Origin: Silanimonas sp.
GTDB taxonomy: Bacteria; Pseudomonadota; Gammaproteobacteria; Xanthomonadales; Xanthomonadaceae
Assembly (NCBI GenBank): GCA_018334015.1
Contig: JAGXTI010000040.1
Span: 124,001 to 188,000, forward strand
Reading direction: 5' to 3'
DNA length: 64,000 nt
How positions within the stretch are numbered: position 1 is the first letter of the stretch; the number at the start of each line of letters is the position of its first letter. Of the stretch, positions 35,875 to 44,895 are shown one piece after another. The translations under genes were made by a program, and so were the position numbers. The notes beneath the pieces were generated by a model. That model was not told the origin of the DNA and ran no database searches. It saw only the letters and a list, made by a program, of their open reading frames with translations.

Positions 35875-35898
35875 GGGGCTCCCAGTGAGCCCCCCTTT
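35875..35898. terminator. Bidirectional terminator between metK and gap
   Basis: Seven-pair stem GGGGCTC / GAGCCCC with loop CCAGT. In the plus direction CCTTT follows; in the minus direction a run of six T follows. It serves the convergent metK and gap genes and is strongest for gap. Confidence 0.85.
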
Positions 35899-35957
35899 GC
35901 AGCCTCGCCACCGGCGGTCCGCGCTCGCGGCCGCCGATGCGGGCAAGCACGAACGAC

Positions 35958-36971
35958 TTACTTCGCCGCCATCAGGGCCAGCGTGGTGTCGAGCATGCGG
36001 TTGCTGAAACCCCACTCGTTGTCGTACCAAGCGAGCACCTTCACCAGCGTGCCGCCCATGACGCGGGTCTGGGTAGCGTCGTAGATCGAGCTGCGCGGGT
36101 CGTGGTTGAAATCGACCGAAACGAGCGGCTTGGTGTTGATGCCGAGAATCCCCTTCAGCGCACCGTTCGCGGCCTCGCGCACGGCGGCGTCGATCTCGTC
36201 CTTGCTGGTGGCGCGAGCAGCGACAAACGTCAGATCAACCACCGAGACATTGATCGTCGGCACGCGCATGGCGAAACCGTCGAGCCGGCCGTTGAGCTCC
36301 GGCAGCACCAGACCCACCGCGGCGGCGGCGCCGGTCTTGGTCGGGATCTGGCTCATGGTCGCTGAGCGCGCGCGGCGCAGGTCGGAGTGGTACACATCCG
36401 TCAGCACCTGGTCGTTGGTGTAGGCGTGGATGGTCGTCATCAGGCCGTGGACGATGCCCACCTTCTCGTGCAGCACCTTGGCGAGCGGTGCCAGGCAGTT
36501 GGTGGTGCAGCTGGCGTTCGAGATGACCGTGTCGGAGGCCTTCAGCACGCCGTGGTTGACGCCGTAGACGACAGTGGCATCGACATCGCTGCCGCCCGGG
36601 GCCGAAAGCACCACCTTCTTCGCGCCGCCAACAAGGTGCGCGCCGGCCTTGGCCTTGCTGTTGAAGATGCCGGTACATTCGAGCACCACATCGACACCGT
36701 GGGCACCCCAGGGCAGCTTGGCCGGATCACGCTCGGCGAAAACCTTGATGCGGTCGCCGTTGACAATCAGATCGCCGCCATCCACCGACACCTCGCCCGG
36801 AAACCGGCCGTGGGCGGTGTCGTACTGGGTGAGGTGGGCGTTGGTCTCGGCATCGCCGAGGTCGTTGATGGCGACGATCTGGATCTCGCCATGGCGCTGG
36901 GCCTCGTAGAGCGCGCGGAGGATGTTGCGACCAATACGGCCGTAGCCGTTGATGCCGACCTTGATGGCCAT
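35958..36971 (-). CDS. gap: Glyceraldehyde-3-phosphate dehydrogenase
   Basis: NAD-dependent glycolytic/gluconeogenic enzyme, 337 residues. The N-terminal [17 protein letters not shown], catalytic [12 protein letters not shown] (Cys near residue 155) and the [13 protein letters not shown] and [12 protein letters not shown] segments are diagnostic. A good AGGAG lies five bases before ATG 36971. A weak -10 (TAAACT, 37011-37006) lies upstream in the region shared with divergent ompW, so the FNR-type boxes there might also influence gap (inference). Confidence 0.98.
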   Translation of the reverse strand: MAIKVGINGYGRIGRNILRALYEAQRHGEIQIVAINDLGDAETNAHLTQYDTAHGRFPGEVSVDGGDLIVNGDRIKVFAERDPAKLPWGAHGVDVVLECTGIFNSKAKAGAHLVGGAKKVVLSAPGGSDVDATVVYGVNHGVLKASDTVISNASCTTNCLAPLAKVLHEKVGIVHGLMTTIHAYTNDQVLTDVYHSDLRRARSATMSQIPTKTGAAAAVGLVLPELNGRLDGFAMRVPTINVSVVDLTFVAARATSKDEIDAAVREAANGALKGILGINTKPLVSVDFNHDPRSSIYDATQTRVMGGTLVKVLAWYDNEWGFSNRMLDTTLALMAAK

Positions 36972-37049
36972 GGGGGCTCCTGTGGGCGTGGAACGGGAAG
37001 TCCACAGTTTAGCTGCACGAGCGACTCACTGGCGGGCCTTGATGCGGCC

Positions 37050-37085
37050 TTGATCGGCGTCAAAAACCCCGTTGACCGACGTCAA
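37050..37085. promoter_or_regulatory. Two tandem FNR/Anr-type boxes upstream of ompW
   Basis: TTGATCGGCGTCAA (37050-37063) and TTGACCGACGTCAA (37072-37085) both fit the TTGAT-N4-ATCAA pattern of FNR/Anr sites; the second is fully symmetric in its arms. They are 22 bases apart, two helical turns. Relative to the predicted ompW start site at 37120 they are centred at -63.5 and -41.5, the latter being the class II activator position. Confidence 0.75.
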
Positions 37086-37107
37086 CGGCGGTATCACAGG
37101 TGGTTCT

Positions 37108-37113
37108 TATAGT
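37108..37113 (+). promoter_or_regulatory. -10 element of ompW
   Basis: TATAGT at the distance expected for a +1 near 37120, 40 bases before the ompW ATG. No good -35 hexamer is present; an FNR-type box takes its place, as expected of an activator-dependent promoter. Confidence 0.65.
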
Positions 37114-37159
37114 GCTTTCAACGCGGAGCGTTCAGCTCCGCATCAACAAGGAGAACACC

Positions 37160-37768
37160 ATGTCCCTGCTGACCCGTACTGCCCTTGCCACGGCCCTCGC
37201 GCTCGCCGCGACCTCGGTGCAGGCCTCCGACGACTGGTTCTTCCGCGTCGGCGCCACCAACGTCAACCCGGATTCCGACAACGGCACGCTGGCCGGCACG
37301 CTGCGCACCACGGTCGACAGCAACACCCAGATCGGCCTGACCATCGGCCGCCACCTCGACGACCACTGGGCGATCGAGCTGCTGGCCGCCACGCCCTTCA
37401 AGCACACGGCCAGCCTCAACGGCGCCGAGGCGGTCGATCTCAAGCACCTGCCGCCCACCCTCAGCCTGCAGTACTACTTCGGCGCGGCCGATGCCGCCTT
37501 CCGTCCCTTTGTCGGTGCGGGTCTGAACCACACCATCGCCTTCGACATCGAGGAGCGCGGCCCGGTGGCCGGCACCCGCGTCGACCTCGACAACAGCTGG
37601 GGTCTGGCCACCCAGGCCGGCGTGCTGTTCCGGACCGGCAACTGGGACGTGGTCGCCGACGTCCGCTGGATCGATATCGAGCTGGACGCCACCCTCAACG
37701 GTGCCGACATCGGCACGGTCAAGGTCGATCCGCTGGTGTTCAGCGTGATGGTCGGCACCCGCTTCTGA
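37160..37768 (+). CDS. ompW: OmpW-family outer-membrane protein
   Basis: Small eight-stranded outer-membrane barrel, 202 residues, thought in relatives to pass small hydrophobic compounds or metabolites. Signal peptide 1-22 (cleavage after VQA). The mature start DDWFFRVGATNVNPDSDNG, the HLDDHWAIELLAATPFKHT strand pair and the terminal VDPLVFSVMVGTRF (ending in Phe, the barrel-assembly signal) are family hallmarks. AAGGAGA lies seven bases before ATG 37160. OmpW/OprG genes are known FNR/Anr targets in other gammaproteobacteria, in line with the boxes upstream. Confidence 0.93.
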   Translation: MSLLTRTALATALALAATSVQASDDWFFRVGATNVNPDSDNGTLAGTLRTTVDSNTQIGLTIGRHLDDHWAIELLAATPFKHTASLNGAEAVDLKHLPPTLSLQYYFGAADAAFRPFVGAGLNHTIAFDIEERGPVAGTRVDLDNSWGLATQAGVLFRTGNWDVVADVRWIDIELDATLNGADIGTVKVDPLVFSVMVGTRF

Positions 37769-37780
37769 TCCAGACACCAG

Positions 37781-37814
37781 AACACCCCCGGCCGGGCGCT
37801 CGGCCGGGGGTGTT
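37781..37814. terminator. Hairpin terminator after ompW
   Basis: Perfect 13-pair stem AACACCCCCGGCC / GGCCGGGGGTGTT with an eight-base loop, 13 bases after the ompW stop and before the convergent M56 gene. TGTTGCGTTG follows on the plus strand. Confidence 0.85.
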
Positions 37815-37862
37815 GCGTTGTGGGACCGGGTAAACTGCCCTCCGAGCCCGCCGCCGCAGGCC

Positions 37863-39398
37863 TCAGGGGCTTCCAAGCGGCGCTTTGTCCTCGGCACGGA
37901 ATTCGACCGGGACGAGCACCTCGCCCGCGATCGGTGCGCCGTCCTTGATCGCGGGGATGAAGCGCCAGCGGTACGCCGTCGATCGGGCGGACTCATCCAG
38001 CGCGGCATTGCCGGAGGATGTCTCGATGCGCACCTCGGTCGCTTGGCCGGAGGCATCGACCGAAACCCGCAGCAGAACGCGACCTTCCACCCCGGCCTTG
38101 GCCAATCCGTCCGGATAACGCGGCACGACCGCTGCGAGGGCCGTGCCCTCGCCAGCCTCGACCCGGACGCTGGCCATGAAGGCCTTGGGCACGTCCAGAG
38201 CGCCACTGCCGACATCCACGCTGACATCCTGGTTGATCGCGATCGAGCCACCGCTTTCACCGATGGTCATCCGGGGTGAACTCATCAAGACACCCTCGCG
38301 CAGCACCTGCGCATCGATCTCGAAGGTCCCGTCGGCAAGCGCCGTGGCCGCCGAGCGCAACGTCCACGCTTCGCCCTCGTGCTCGAAGCGGATCTCCGCC
38401 GGCACCCCGGGCGCGTTGACGAGGAGAAGGGGCGCGAGCTTCCCGCCACCACCGATGGTGAGCGTCCATATCTGGCGCAGCATGTTGTCCGGCGGTGCGC
38501 CCGGTGTGCGGGCGAGCGAGGCCCAGGCGAGACCCGAGGCGAATGCGAGCAACAGGATGACCGAGGTCCGGCCAAGGCGTTGCCGGGCTGTGGATCGAGG
38601 GGATGAGGTCAGCATGGCGATGCGCTCCTTGAGCGGATGGGAGAAGCCCCAGGTCGTTGCGATCGGGGGAGGACGGACGCCGGCGGCACGGGCAAGGGCC
38701 CGGGCGTAGCTTGCGGATTCGCGTGGATGGCGGGCGATGATGTCGGCGTCGCAGGCCAGCTCCTGGTCGTGGCGGAAGCGCCGTGCGGCCCAGTGCACCA
38801 GCGGGTGGAACCACAACAGCGCACGGATCAGTTCCGCCAGCACCTGCGCATGCAGGTCGCCACGCTCGATGTGGCGGTGCTCGTGGGCGAGCACGAGTGC
38901 GCGCTCGGTTTCCGGAAAGCGGATTTCGAAATCGCTCGGCAGCACGACCGTGGCTCGCGGCCAGCCGGTGGCTGCGGGCAGGGAGGCCTCCGCGGCGGCC
39001 ACCGCCATGCCCTTGCCGACACGTCGAAGCGGGCCGATCCGACGGCGCCAGCGCCACTGTGCCAACAGCCGGATCGACAGCCACAGCAGGAAGCCGGCCG
39101 CCCAGATGGCGAGTACGGCGGTGATCGCATCGGGACCGCCCGCCGCGGACACCGGCGTGAGCCCCGACTCGGGAATGGGTGCGAGCAGCACCATCGCAGG
39201 CGGAGCCGTGCCCTCGGGCAACTCACGACTGAAGGCGGCGGCCAGCATCATGGCCGGCAGAAGCGTCCACATCGCGTAAGCGACGTTCGCTCCGAATGCG
39301 GCACGCAACGGGTGGCGTAGCGCCAAGACGACGAGGATGGCGACAGTCGCGGCCAGCGTGATCCTGAACAGCAGGGCGAGCAGGTCAGGGCTTTCCAT
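37863..39398 (-). CDS. BlaR1/MecR1-like M56 membrane metalloprotease with C-terminal TonB domain
   Basis: Inner-membrane protein of 511 residues. Helices near 10-30, 38-55 and 90-112 frame an M56 zinc-protease domain with HEHRH near residue 171 (LAHEHRHIERGD) and the downstream DQELACDADIIARH ligand motif. Another helix lies near 275-290. Instead of a penicillin-sensor domain, the C-terminus (about 425-505) is a TonB-type domain (VPRYPDGLAKAGVEGRVLLRVSVD). The gene overlaps blaI by 14 bases. In this family the protease cleaves or releases the paired repressor after an envelope signal; the signal here is unknown. Confidence 0.85.
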   Translation of the reverse strand: MESPDLLALLFRITLAATVAILVVLALRHPLRAAFGANVAYAMWTLLPAMMLAAAFSRELPEGTAPPAMVLLAPIPESGLTPVSAAGGPDAITAVLAIWAAGFLLWLSIRLLAQWRWRRRIGPLRRVGKGMAVAAAEASLPAATGWPRATVVLPSDFEIRFPETERALVLAHEHRHIERGDLHAQVLAELIRALLWFHPLVHWAARRFRHDQELACDADIIARHPRESASYARALARAAGVRPPPIATTWGFSHPLKERIAMLTSSPRSTARQRLGRTSVILLLAFASGLAWASLARTPGAPPDNMLRQIWTLTIGGGGKLAPLLLVNAPGVPAEIRFEHEGEAWTLRSAATALADGTFEIDAQVLREGVLMSSPRMTIGESGGSIAINQDVSVDVGSGALDVPKAFMASVRVEAGEGTALAAVVPRYPDGLAKAGVEGRVLLRVSVDASGQATEVRIETSSGNAALDESARSTAYRWRFIPAIKDGAPIAGEVLVPVEFRAEDKAPLGSP

Positions 39399-39753
39399 CG
39401 AGCTTCTCCATGAGGGCTCGCAGTTCGGCGATGTCCTTGCGACTGAGCGCTTTCTGCTCGCTGAAGTGCGCCACCAGTGGCGCAACACGGCCGTCGAACA
39501 GGCGATCGAGAAAACCGCGACTGGCCTGCGTCAGCCAGGCCTCGCGGCTCAGCACCGGGGAGTACAGGTAGCGCCGGCCATCGCGCTCGGCGGTGATCGC
39601 GCCTTTCTTCAGCAACCGGTTCAGCAGGGTCTTGATGGTGGTCTCATGCCAGTCCTGCTCACCGGCCAAGGCTGCCACCACCTCTTCTGAAGACAGCGGC
39701 TGGCGCTGCCAGAGGACGGCCATGACGGTGGATTCCGCATCGCTGATGTTCAT
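39385..39753 (-). CDS. BlaI/MecI/CopY-family transcriptional repressor
   Basis: Winged-helix repressor of 122 residues. The N-terminal domain runs MNISDAESTVMAVLWQRQPL to about residue 70 with TTIKTLLNRLLKKGAI as recognition helix region; the C-terminal helices (LFDGRVAPLVAHFSEQKALS) dimerise. Overlap with the M56 protease gene shows a classic blaI-blaR sensing pair. The ATG at 39753 lies directly against the operator region, with no Shine-Dalgarno sequence. Confidence 0.9.
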   Translation of the reverse strand: MNISDAESTVMAVLWQRQPLSSEEVVAALAGEQDWHETTIKTLLNRLLKKGAITAERDGRRYLYSPVLSREAWLTQASRGFLDRLFDGRVAPLVAHFSEQKALSRKDIAELRALMEKLDGKP

Positions 39754-39798
39754 TCGTTTACACCCGTAATCGAATCTTGAGATTACGCCTGTAAACGA
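39754..39798 (-). promoter_or_regulatory. Double operator and promoter of the blaI-blaR-like pair
   Basis: Arms at 39754-39771 and 39781-39798 are reverse complements at 16 of 18 positions. Each contains its own dyad: TTAC-ACCC-GTAA (39758-39769) and TTAC-GCCT-GTAA (39783-39794), 25 bases apart. On the minus strand TTTACA (39795-39790) and GATTAC (39771-39766), 18 bases apart, could be -35 and -10, so each dyad covers one promoter element. The +1 would fall about six bases before the ATG. Confidence 0.75.
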
Positions 39799-39842
39799 TG
39801 ATGTCAAGCCCCCCCATCGCACCTCGGGCACCCGAGGGCGTC

Positions 39843-39878
39843 ACGCTTTCCCCCCGGCGCCCGGCCGGGGGAAAGCGT
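39843..39878 (-). terminator. Long GC-rich hairpin after the transketolase gene
   Basis: Twelve-pair stem ACGCTTTCCCCC / GGGGGAAAGCGT, extended inside by two more pairs, 28 bases after the tkt stop. No T-run follows in either direction, so termination strength is uncertain. Confidence 0.6.
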
Positions 39879-39906
39879 TGTGGGGCCGAAAACCGGCGTG
39901 TTGCGA

Positions 39907-41910
39907 TCAGCCGAGGGCTTGGGTCGCCACCACGACATGCTCGACGGTGAAGCCGAAGTGCCGCATGAGCACATCGCCAGGTGCCGATTCGCCGAAGCGG
40001 TCGATGCCGATGACGGCACCGTCCAGCCCGGCGATGCACCGCCAGTGCTCGGTGCTGCCGGCCTCGACGACCACGCGCTTGCGGCACCAGGACGGCAGCA
40101 CGCCCTCGCGGTATTCGAGCGGCTGGCGCTTGAAGGCCTCGAAGCAGGGCATCGAGACGACGCGGGCGGCGATGCCGTGCTCGGCCAGCTTGACCGCGGC
40201 CAGCCGCACAAGTTCGAGTTCCGAGCCGGTGCCGACCAGGATCACGTCGAACTTCGCGGAAGGCGGATCGCTGAGCACGTAGCCGCCGCGGGCGATGTCG
40301 GCCACCTGCTCCGCGCTGCGCTGCTGGTGGGCGAGGTTCTGCCGCGAGAACACCAGGCTCGACGGGCCATCGACACGCTGCAGCGCACAGGCCCAGGCCA
40401 CGGCCGACTCCACCGCGTCGCCCGGACGCCAGACATCGTGGTTCGGGATCAGACGCAGCGAGGCGAGGTGCTCGATCGGCTGGTGGGTCGGGCCGTCTTC
40501 GCCCAAGCCGATCGAATCGTGGGTGTAGACATGGATCGAACGGACCGGCAACAGCGCACTCATGCGCACGGCGTTGCGGGCGTAATCCGAGAACACGAGG
40601 AAGGTCGCATCAAACGGTATGAAACCGCCGTGCAGAGCGAGGCCTGTGCTGATCGCCGTCATGCCGAACTCGCGCACGCCGTAGTGCACGTAGCGGGCAT
40701 CGGCGTCCGCCGTGGTGACGGCCTTCTGGCCCTTCCACGTGGTGAGATTGGAGTGCGCGAGGTCGGCCGAGCCGCCCACCAGCTCCGGCAGGCGCGGCGC
40801 GAAGGCCTCGATCGCCATCTGCGAGGCCTTGCGTGAAGCGATGACCGGGCCTTCGGCCTGCAGTTTCGCCACCAACGCATGCGCGGCCTCGGCGAAGTCG
40901 GCCGGCAGCTCGCCGGCCATGCGACGCTCGAACTCGGCGGCGAGTTCCGGATGGGCGGCCTTGTACGCGGCGAAGCGGGCGTTCCAGTCCGCTTCCTGTT
41001 CCGCGCCGCGGGCCTGGGCGTTCCAGGCATCGCGGATATCGGCGGGAATCTCGAAAGCCGCATGCGGCCACTTCAGGGCCGTGCGGGTCAGGGCCACCTC
41101 GTCTTTACCGAGCGGTGCGCCGTGGCTGCTCTCCTTGCCCTGCTTGTTCGGCGAGCCGAAGCCGATGTGGGTGCGGCAGCAGATCAGCGTGGGGCGTTCG
41201 TTTTCCGCCTTGGCCGTGGCGATGGCCTGCCGGATCTCGACCGGGTCATGGCCATCGACATTGCGGATGACCTGCCAGCCGTAAGCCTCGAAGCGTCGGA
41301 CGGTGTCGTCGGTGAACCAGCCCTGCACCTCGCCGTCGATCGAGATGCCGTTGTCGTCCCAGAAGGCGATCAGCTTGCCCAAGCCCCAGGTGCCGGCCAG
41401 CGAACAGACCTCGTGCGAGATGCCCTCCATCAGGCAGCCGTCGCCCATGAAGCAGTACGTGTGGTGGTTGACCACGGTGTGACCGTCGCGATTGAAGCGC
41501 TGCGCCAGCAGGCGTTCGGCCAGCGCCATGCCCACCGCGTTGGCGATGCCCTGCCCGAGTGGCCCGGTGGTGGTTTCCACACCCGGGGTGATGTGGTGCT
41601 CGGGGTGGCCGGCGGTCTTCGAGTGCAGCTGGCGGAAGCGCTTCAGTTCGTCCAGCGGCAAGTCGTAGCCGGCCAGATGCAACAGTGCGTAGAGCAGCAT
41701 CGAGCCGTGGCCGTTCGACAGCACGAAACGGTCGCGGTCTGGCCACTGCGGGTTCTTCGGGTTGTGCCGCAGGTGCTCGTTCCAGAGCACCTCGGCGATG
41801 TCGGCCATGCCCATCGGCATACCGGGGTGGCCGCTCTTGGCGGCCTCGACCGCATCGATGGCGAGGAATCGGAGGGCGTTGGCGAGGTCGCGCGGGGTCG
41901 GACGGGTCAT
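39907..41910 (-). CDS. tkt: Transketolase
   Basis: Thiamine-diphosphate enzyme of the pentose phosphate pathway; 667 residues, the usual length. N-terminal [24 protein letters not shown], the ThDP-binding [12 protein letters not shown] (about 155) ending in [10 protein letters not shown], the pyrimidine-domain [22 protein letters not shown] (about 465) and C-terminal [15 protein letters not shown] are all present. Its ATG overlaps the stop of the upstream symporter gene (ATGA). Expression with a dicarboxylate/amino-acid symporter is not an obvious pathway link. Confidence 0.98.
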   Translation of the reverse strand: MTRPTPRDLANALRFLAIDAVEAAKSGHPGMPMGMADIAEVLWNEHLRHNPKNPQWPDRDRFVLSNGHGSMLLYALLHLAGYDLPLDELKRFRQLHSKTAGHPEHHITPGVETTTGPLGQGIANAVGMALAERLLAQRFNRDGHTVVNHHTYCFMGDGCLMEGISHEVCSLAGTWGLGKLIAFWDDNGISIDGEVQGWFTDDTVRRFEAYGWQVIRNVDGHDPVEIRQAIATAKAENERPTLICCRTHIGFGSPNKQGKESSHGAPLGKDEVALTRTALKWPHAAFEIPADIRDAWNAQARGAEQEADWNARFAAYKAAHPELAAEFERRMAGELPADFAEAAHALVAKLQAEGPVIASRKASQMAIEAFAPRLPELVGGSADLAHSNLTTWKGQKAVTTADADARYVHYGVREFGMTAISTGLALHGGFIPFDATFLVFSDYARNAVRMSALLPVRSIHVYTHDSIGLGEDGPTHQPIEHLASLRLIPNHDVWRPGDAVESAVAWACALQRVDGPSSLVFSRQNLAHQQRSAEQVADIARGGYVLSDPPSAKFDVILVGTGSELELVRLAAVKLAEHGIAARVVSMPCFEAFKRQPLEYREGVLPSWCRKRVVVEAGSTEHWRCIAGLDGAVIGIDRFGESAPGDVLMRHFGFTVEHVVVATQALG

Positions 41911-43244
41911 CGGGTGGTGGCGGGTTCGGAGGGAGAATCGTGCGGCTCGCCGCGGGAAACCAGGACGGTGGCGACGAGGTCGCCGGTGACATTCACCGTG
42001 GTGCGGCACATGTCGAGGAAACGGTCGACGCCGAGGATCAGGGCGATACCTTCCGGTGGGATGCCGAACATCACCAGAATGGAAGCGATCACCGGCAGCG
42101 AACCGCCCGGCACGCCGGCCGCGCCGATGCCCCCCAGGATGCACATCAACAGCACCAGCACCTGCTGGCCGAGGCTCAGCTCGATACCAAAGAACTGGGC
42201 GAGGAAGAGCACCACCACGCCTTCGAACAGGGCAGTGCCGTTCATGTTGGCGGTGGCGCCGAGGGTGCAGACGAAACGACCAATGCGCTTGGGCGTGCCC
42301 AAAGACACCTCGGCCACCCGCAGCGTGGTCGGCAGCGTGGCCGAACTGGACGAGGTCGAGAAGGCCATCAACATCGCCGGCTGCACCCGACGGAAGAACT
42401 CGAGCGGGTTCATCCGGCCGATGAACCAGAGCAGCAACGGGAACACCACGAACATGTGCACGGCCAGCGCACCTGCCGCCACGGCCACGAACTTGGCGAG
42501 CGGCACCAGCGCCGAAAAGCCGCGGCTTGCGATCAACGTGAAGAGCAAAGCAGCGACCGCGTAAGGCGCGATCTGGATCACCGCGTTGATGAGCTTGAGG
42601 GTGATCTCGTAGATGCCCTGCAAGGTGCCGACGAAGGTGCTCACCCCATCGCTCTTGATGCTGGCCGCGGCGATGCCGAACAGCAGGGCGAAGAACATCA
42701 CACCGATCAGGTTGTTCTCGACACCGGCCGCCAGCGGGTTGCGCGGCACGATCGAGAGCAGCACCTGCATCGCCGAGGCAGCCTCACCGCGCTCGACGAT
42801 GCCGGCGGCCTGATCGGCGGTCTCGGCCATCAGGGCCTGCCCCACCGCCGGGTCGATGCCGGCACCGGGCTGGAACACGTTCACCGCGACGAGGCCGATC
42901 GTCACCGCGATGCCGCTGACCACCAGGATGAAGGTCAGGGTGCGGCCACCGATGCGCCCCAGCGACCTCGGATCGCCGATCTCGACGACACCCAGCACCA
43001 GCGCCGAGAACACCAGCGGCAGCACCAGCATGAACAGCAGGTGCAAGAAGATCGTGCCGATTGGCTGGGTGATCCAGGTCAGCACCACCTGCAACCAAGG
43101 CAGGGTCTGTTTCAGGCCGTCGGCACCCACCGCATGACCGAACTCGTAGGCGACGCCACCGGCGACGGCGCCCACGAGGAAACCCAGCAGCATCTTGGTG
43201 TGCAGGGCCATGCCCTGCCCCGTTGCAGCGGGATCGGCAGCCAT
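41907..43244 (-). CDS. Dicarboxylate/amino acid:cation symporter (DAACS, GltP-like)
   Basis: Inner-membrane elevator-type transporter of 445 residues for glutamate, aspartate or C4-dicarboxylates. Diagnostic parts are the serine-rich hairpin [19 protein letters not shown] (about 298-316), the [10 protein letters not shown] motif in helix 7 (about 340) and the C-terminal [16 protein letters not shown] (about 405-420) with substrate-contacting Asp, Thr and Asn. It is 12 bases downstream of the AGCS symporter gene and overlaps tkt by four bases. Confidence 0.93.
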   Translation of the reverse strand: MAADPAATGQGMALHTKMLLGFLVGAVAGGVAYEFGHAVGADGLKQTLPWLQVVLTWITQPIGTIFLHLLFMLVLPLVFSALVLGVVEIGDPRSLGRIGGRTLTFILVVSGIAVTIGLVAVNVFQPGAGIDPAVGQALMAETADQAAGIVERGEAASAMQVLLSIVPRNPLAAGVENNLIGVMFFALLFGIAAASIKSDGVSTFVGTLQGIYEITLKLINAVIQIAPYAVAALLFTLIASRGFSALVPLAKFVAVAAGALAVHMFVVFPLLLWFIGRMNPLEFFRRVQPAMLMAFSTSSSSATLPTTLRVAEVSLGTPKRIGRFVCTLGATANMNGTALFEGVVVLFLAQFFGIELSLGQQVLVLLMCILGGIGAAGVPGGSLPVIASILVMFGIPPEGIALILGVDRFLDMCRTTVNVTGDLVATVLVSRGEPHDSPSEPATTR

Positions 43245-43256
43245 CGTCCGCCGCCC

Positions 43257-44825
43257 TCAGACGCGGGTCGGGCGGATTTCGCCCGAGCGCAGTTTGGCGA
43301 AGTAACCGTCGACCTCGCGTCGCACCACCGGCATCAGCAGGTAGACACCGATCAGGTTGGGGATCGCCATCAGGAAGATGAGGCCATCGGAGAGATGGAT
43401 CAGCTGCGAGAGGTCCATGGTGCAGGCCACCACCGCCATCGACAGGTAGAACAGCTTGAAGCCGTAGAGCACGGCCTTGTTCTCGCCGGTGAGGTAGGTG
43501 GCCGCCTTGGCACCGTAGTAGGCCCAGGTCAGCATGGTCGAGAAGGCGAACAGGAACACCGCCAGGGTCAGCACGAAGGGGAACCAGGCGCCAACGGTGG
43601 CGAAGGCGGTCGAGGTGATCTGCACACCTTCCAGGCCCTGTTGCAGGTAGGCCCCGGTGACCACCACCATCAAGGCGGTCGCGGTGCAGATGATGACCGT
43701 GTCGATGAAGGGTTCCCACAGCGCAACCAGCCCTTCGGTCGTCGGGTGGCGGGTCTTGACCGCCGCATGGGCGATCGCCGCCGAACCGAGGCCGGCCTCG
43801 TTCGAGAACGCCGCTCGCTGGAAGCCGACGATCAGGGCGCCGATGATGCCGCCGGCCACCGCTTCGTTGTCGAAGGCGCTGGTGACGATCAGCGCTGCTG
43901 CCGCCGGGATCTGATCGAAATGCAGGGCCAGCACGGCGGCACAGCCGCCGAGGTAGAGCAGGATCATCGAGGGGATCAGCTTCTCGGTGACCCGGCCGAT
44001 GCGGGTGATGCCACCGATCACCACGAGGCCGGCGAGCACGGCGATGCCAAGGCCGAAGGCCCAGCCCATACCCTCGAGCGGGCCGGCTTCACCGCCGGTG
44101 ATCTTGTGGAACTGCGAGAAGGCCTGGTTGGCCTGGTACATCGAACCGGCGCCGATGGCACCGAGCATGGCGCAGACAGCGAACAGCACCGCCAGGCCCT
44201 TGCCAAAGCCGGCGAGGCGCGGGTATTCAGCAGCGATGCCGCGCGAGAGGTAGTACATCGGCCCGCCGGAAACGCTGCCGTCGGGGTTCTCACGCCGGTA
44301 CTTCACACCCAGCGTGCATTCGGCGAACTTGGTGGTCATGCCGAGGAGACCGGCGACAATCATCCAGAAGGTGGCACCCGGTCCACCGATGGTGATGGCC
44401 ACGGCCACGCCGGCGATGTTGCCCAGACCCACCGTGCCGGAGATGGCCGAGGTCAGGGCCTGGAAATGGGTCACTTCACCGGGGCCGCTCGGCTCGGCGT
44501 AATCGCCACGCATCAGGCGGAAGCCTTGGGCGAAGCCGCGGAAATTGATGAAGCGGAAATACAGCGTGGTGATCACGCCGCCCATCATCAGCCAGACCAC
44601 GATCAGCGGGATGCCGGTCTGGCCCTCGGCACAGGCCGCGGAGAGGGCGAAGCCCGGCTCACCGATGCAGGCCCGGGCGAAGATCGCCGAACCGAGCCAG
44701 GTGGCGATCGGTTCGACCTGGCGGTTGATCCAGGCGTCGATCCCGCCCGCCGCCACCGCCGCAAGCACCGGCGTCGTTCCAAGGGCCGCGAGTGCCGCAG
44801 CCACCAGCTTGTTGATCATCCGCAT
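43257..44825 (-). CDS. Sodium:alanine/glycine symporter (AGCS family)
   Basis: Amino-acid importer of 522 residues with about eleven membrane segments. Family signatures: GEVTHFQALTSAISGTVGLGNIAGVAVAI is seen as its core ALTSAISGTVGLGNIAGVA (about 105), YRRENPDGSVSGGPMYYL (about 170) and AAFSNEAGLGSAAIAHAA (about 340). ATG 44825 is preferred, with GGGAG just upstream; ATG 44819 is two codons later. The first gene of a leftward AGCS-DAACS-tkt run. Confidence 0.92.
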   Translation of the reverse strand: MRMINKLVAAALAALGTTPVLAAVAAGGIDAWINRQVEPIATWLGSAIFARACIGEPGFALSAACAEGQTGIPLIVVWLMMGGVITTLYFRFINFRGFAQGFRLMRGDYAEPSGPGEVTHFQALTSAISGTVGLGNIAGVAVAITIGGPGATFWMIVAGLLGMTTKFAECTLGVKYRRENPDGSVSGGPMYYLSRGIAAEYPRLAGFGKGLAVLFAVCAMLGAIGAGSMYQANQAFSQFHKITGGEAGPLEGMGWAFGLGIAVLAGLVVIGGITRIGRVTEKLIPSMILLYLGGCAAVLALHFDQIPAAAALIVTSAFDNEAVAGGIIGALIVGFQRAAFSNEAGLGSAAIAHAAVKTRHPTTEGLVALWEPFIDTVIICTATALMVVVTGAYLQQGLEGVQITSTAFATVGAWFPFVLTLAVFLFAFSTMLTWAYYGAKAATYLTGENKAVLYGFKLFYLSMAVVACTMDLSQLIHLSDGLIFLMAIPNLIGVYLLMPVVRREVDGYFAKLRSGEIRPTRV

Positions 44826-44895
44826 TATGCTCCCCCCAACCCCATGGACGAAGGTTGGAGGGTAGCATCGCAGGGGACGCTGGCGTCGAGTGCTT

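Noticed and set aside
37863-39753. Beta-lactam sensing bla operon
   Set aside because: There is no penicillin-binding sensor domain in the M56 protein and no adjacent beta-lactamase; the pair is better described as a generic envelope-sensing BlaI/M56 system.
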